Shown here in pieces: positions 61,807 to 64,000 of a DNA stretch of 64,000 bases. Origin of the DNA: Pandoraea vervacti (lineage in GTDB: Bacteria; Pseudomonadota; Gammaproteobacteria; Burkholderiales; Burkholderiaceae). Position numbers and translations under genes: made by a program. Position 1 is the stretch's first letter. Each line of letters opens with the position of its first letter. The notes beneath the pieces were generated by a model. The model was not told the DNA's origin. It searched no databases and saw only the letters and a program-made list of their open reading frames with translations. The stretch spans positions 372,001 to 436,000 of the forward strand of contig NZ_CP010897.2 in the NCBI RefSeq assembly GCF_000934605.2. The letters are read 5' to 3'.

Positions 61807-62442
61807 CTATCGCACGTTGATCACTCCGCGCATGCCGGCTTCGAAGTGGCCGGGCTCCAGACAGGCAAAGTCCACGGTGCCGGCTTGCGTGAAGTGCCAC
61901 ACGAGCGTTTTCTTCTGACCGGGTTCGACCGTCGCGGCATTGGCTTCGGTATGCGTCATGCCCGGCATCTGCTGCATCATTTTGGCGTGCTCGGCGAGCG
62001 ACGCGGCGGTGCCCAGCGTGAGCTCATGACGAATCTTGCCGTGGTTCGCCACCACGAAGCGCACCGTGTCGCCACGCTTGACCGTCAGCGTGGCAGGCGA
62101 GAAACGCATGGTGTCGCGCATATCGACGTCGACGGTGCGCGTGGCCTTCGCCTCGTCGCCCGGCTCGCCGATGGCGGCCGCTTCGCCGCCATGGCTGTGC
62201 TGCATGTGCATGGCGTGTGAATCGTCGGCGAACGCGGGCGTGGTAAGCCCGAGCATGGCCGCACTCAGTAACGGAACGCTCACGAAGCGCAGGCGTCGCG
62301 CCGCACGTTGCAAGCGGCTTTGCCCGGCGGTATGCAGGGCGGTGTCCGACCCGAGGGGCGAACTGACGGGCGAACCGAGAAGCGAACCAAAAAGCGAACC
62401 GAGGCTTGAATCGTGGCGTGAACCGAGGGGCGTGCGAATCAT
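61807..62442 (-). CDS. Exported cupredoxin (blue copper protein)
   Basis: A 211-residue protein. The C-terminal cupredoxin domain (about 100-211) has type-1 copper ligands: His in GKIRHELTLG, then Cys, His and Met in FACLEPGHFEAGM. A His/Met-rich stretch (HAMHMQHSHGG) may bind extra copper. The Sec signal (FVSVPLLSAAMLGLTTPAFA) starts unusually late because about 30 residues of Leu/Gly/Ser tetrapeptide repeats precede it. The ATG overlaps the multicopper-oxidase stop (ATGA), supporting this start; an in-frame TTG at 62313 would skip the repeats. Confidence 0.82.
   Translation of the reverse strand: MIRTPLGSRHDSSLGSLFGSLLGSPVSSPLGSDTALHTAGQSRLQRAARRLRFVSVPLLSAAMLGLTTPAFADDSHAMHMQHSHGGEAAAIGEPGDEAKATRTVDVDMRDTMRFSPATLTVKRGDTVRFVVANHGKIRHELTLGTAASLAEHAKMMQQMPGMTHTEANAATVEPGQKKTLVWHFTQAGTVDFACLEPGHFEAGMRGVINVR
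62352..62435 (+). repeat. 12-nt tandem repeat in the 5' end of the cupredoxin gene
   Basis: Seven contiguous degenerate 12-nt units of the type CGAGGGGCGAAC (62352-62363 to 62424-62435). On the coding strand they give Leu/Gly/Ser-rich tetrapeptides ahead of the signal peptide. Confidence 0.8.
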
Positions 62443-63785
62443 GATTTGACTCCGGTTTTGCCTGCCTTTGCCGGCTGGCGATGGGTAGAGGGTAACGCTG
62501 AAGTGCTGCCTTGCCATGGACTCGCGACGGAGCCTCGCGGCGCGCGATACCAGCCGGGATCGCGATAACTGTCGCGCGGCAAGTCCTGCCGTACTTTCAG
62601 GGTGGTGAACATGCCGCCCATTTCGATAGGGCCGTAAGGGCCGGTGCCCGTCATCATCGGCAGCGTGTTTTCGGGCAACGGCATATCCATGCCGTTCATC
62701 GATGCCCCGGTCTCACCCATGGCCATGTAGTCGGGAATGATGCGGGTGATCTTCGCGGCAATCTCGCGTTGGTTCACGCCGAGCATGGTGGGCACGTCGT
62801 GCCCCATCGGGTTCATCGTGTGGTGCGACTTGTGACAGTGAAACGCCCAGTCGCCGGGTTCGGTGGCGTCGAACTCGATAGCGCGCATTTGCCCGACGGC
62901 GACATCCGTGGTCACTTCCGGCCACTGCGCCGATGGCGGCACCCAGCCGCCATCGGTGCCCGTGACCTTGAATTCGTGCCCATGCAGGTGAATCGGGTGA
63001 TTCGTCATGGTCAGGTTGCCGATGCGAATTCGCACCCGGTCGCCCTGACGCGCGAGCAGCGGATCGATGCCGGGAAAGGCGCGACTGTTCCACGTCCACA
63101 GGTTGAAGTCCGTCATCTCGTTCACGCGCGGCGTGCGCGTACCGGGGTCGATGGCATACGCGTTGATGAGGAAGACGTAGTCGCGATCGACCGGCATGAA
63201 CGACGGGTCTTTCGGATGCGTGACCCAGAACCCCATGAGGCCCATCGCCATTTGCATCATCTCGTCCGCGTGCGGGTGATACATGAAGGTGCCCGGACGT
63301 TTAGCCTCGAACTCGTAGACGTATGTCTGGCCGGGCGCGATCGCGCGCTGATTGAGGCCGGCAACGCCGTCCATCCCGTTGGGCAGCCGCTGGCCGTGCC
63401 AGTGCACGCTCGTCGCTTCGGGCAACTTGTTCGTCACGTAAAGGCGGACACGGTCACCTTCGACGACTTCGATGGTCGGTCCCGGGCTCTGGCCGTTGTA
63501 GCCCCACAGGTTCGCCTGCATGCCGGGCGCCATTTCCCGCACGACAGGTTCTGCGACCAGATGGAACTCCTTGACGCCGTTGCGCATGCGCCACGGCAGG
63601 GTCCAGCCGTTGAGCGTGACGACGGGGCGATAGGGCCGCCCGTTCGGTGGCGTGAGCGGTTTGGCGGTGCTGGCATCGTTGCGCGTGGCGGCGTCCGGCA
63701 GCGCGGCGAGGCTGGTGCGTTCGACGGCAGCCGCGCCCATGACGGCAAGGCTGGCGTTGCGCAGGAATCGTCGGCGCGAGGTCAT
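62439..63785 (-). CDS. Tat-exported multicopper oxidase
   Basis: A 448-residue periplasmic oxidase. The Tat signal SRRRFLRNASLAVMGAAA is followed by three cupredoxin-like domains. Copper sites are HWHGQ, HPHADE, HPIHLHGHEF and HCHKSHHTMNPM, which supply the type 1, 2 and 3 ligands, all intact. It probably oxidises Cu(I) or phenolic substrates in copper tolerance. GGAGG precedes the ATG. Both ends overlap neighbours by 4 nt, making TolC-like/oxidase/cupredoxin one coupled operon. Confidence 0.9.
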   Translation of the reverse strand: MTSRRRFLRNASLAVMGAAAVERTSLAALPDAATRNDASTAKPLTPPNGRPYRPVVTLNGWTLPWRMRNGVKEFHLVAEPVVREMAPGMQANLWGYNGQSPGPTIEVVEGDRVRLYVTNKLPEATSVHWHGQRLPNGMDGVAGLNQRAIAPGQTYVYEFEAKRPGTFMYHPHADEMMQMAMGLMGFWVTHPKDPSFMPVDRDYVFLINAYAIDPGTRTPRVNEMTDFNLWTWNSRAFPGIDPLLARQGDRVRIRIGNLTMTNHPIHLHGHEFKVTGTDGGWVPPSAQWPEVTTDVAVGQMRAIEFDATEPGDWAFHCHKSHHTMNPMGHDVPTMLGVNQREIAAKITRIIPDYMAMGETGASMNGMDMPLPENTLPMMTGTGPYGPIEMGGMFTTLKVRQDLPRDSYRDPGWYRAPRGSVASPWQGSTSALPSTHRQPAKAGKTGVKS

Positions 63786-64000
63786 GCGCCACCTCCATGT
63801 CGATGGGATTGTGAGGGTTGCGAGGATGTTGGCGTTGGCGCTGCGACGCTCGGGGCGGCGCTGTCCGATGGAGGCCCGCCACCCGCGTCAGGGGGTGCGT
63901 TCGGCAGTGCGCTTGCGACGTCCGGTTCTCCGCCGCCGACGCTTTCCCGAAACGCGGCGTCGGCAAGCCAATAGTCGGCTCGCGCATCGATGTCGCCGAG
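63782..64000 (-). CDS. C-terminal end of a probable TolC-family outer-membrane protein (partial)
   Basis: The last 72 residues of a gene running off the right edge. The segment LGDIDARADYWLADAAF is the typical end of the TolC/CusC outer-membrane factor helical domain (residue positions fitting xxxARADYWLA). A Pro/Ser/Ala-rich tail ending HRHGGGA follows. The stop overlaps the multicopper-oxidase ATG (ATGA). Copper efflux is the likely context. Confidence 0.65.
   Translation of the reverse strand, partial: LGDIDARADYWLADAAFRESVGGGEPDVASALPNAPPDAGGGPPSDSAAPSVAAPTPTSSQPSQSHRHGGGA

Overview
The window is high-GC DNA from a beta-proteobacterium of the family Burkholderiaceae. Gene content and protein style (two Burkholderia-type trimeric porins, a TctD/TctE-like two-component pair, many LysR regulators, glmU-glmS adjacency) look most like Pandoraea. 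That genus call is from recall and was not searched. Coding density is high. One tRNA (Val, GAC) is present. No rRNA, CRISPR array, insertion sequence or prophage was seen.

Layout. 1-7.7 kb is housekeeping: a small membrane protein, a MidA-type methyltransferase, a pterin/tRNA cluster (folM-like, folB, ttcA) and the UDP-GlcNAc pair glmU-glmS. 7.8-9.7 kb holds a VOC/DUF3224 pair and then a lower-GC accessory patch with one unknown gene and several hairpins. 9.7-13.3 kb has a porin, an IagB-like lytic transglycosylase and a saccharopine-dehydrogenase-like enzyme. 13.3-21.2 kb is one transport locus: a porin plus a three-gene ABC importer on the minus strand, divergent from a two-component system. 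21.3-24.5 kb has an orphan cysteine desulfurase and a catalase. 24.5-25.7 kb is a two-gene operon of an Mrr-like nuclease and an unknown partner. 25.9-29.8 kb has a DUF72 gene divergent from a UvrD-type helicase across a LexA-like box, then a GNAT acetyltransferase. 30-34.3 kb has membrane proteins and a secreted lipase. 34.5-41.8 kb has argG, LysR regulators, an EamA exporter, a GST and a flavin-binding protein. 42-47.5 kb has the tRNA, a NYN-domain protein and a MarR-controlled aromatic monooxygenase/MFS operon. 47.6-52 kb has a Tat-exported phosphoesterase and a LysR/DsbA/NAD(P)-binding cluster. 52-54.9 kb is an ada, 2OG-dioxygenase, alkB alkylation-repair operon. 55-58.9 kb has copC-copD and a zinc-metallochaperone (COG0523) operon with a QueD paralogue. 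59-61.7 kb has pirin, PhzF and YigZ. 61.8-64 kb is a copper-handling operon (TolC-like, multicopper oxidase, cupredoxin) running off the right edge.

The most unusual observations are as follows. (a) Degenerate short tandem repeats recur: 12-nt units inside four unrelated genes, where they encode tetrapeptide repeats, and 8-12-nt units between genes. (b) A QueD paralogue coupled to a COG0523 gene lacks the catalytic Cys. (c) The Mrr-like/unknown gene pair may be an uncharacterised defence module. (d) A run of six T-tracts phased at 10-11 bp (predicted curved DNA) lies in the divergent promoter before the folM-like gene. (e) Several clear palindromic operators are visible (MarR, LysR, LexA and Fur/Zur-like).
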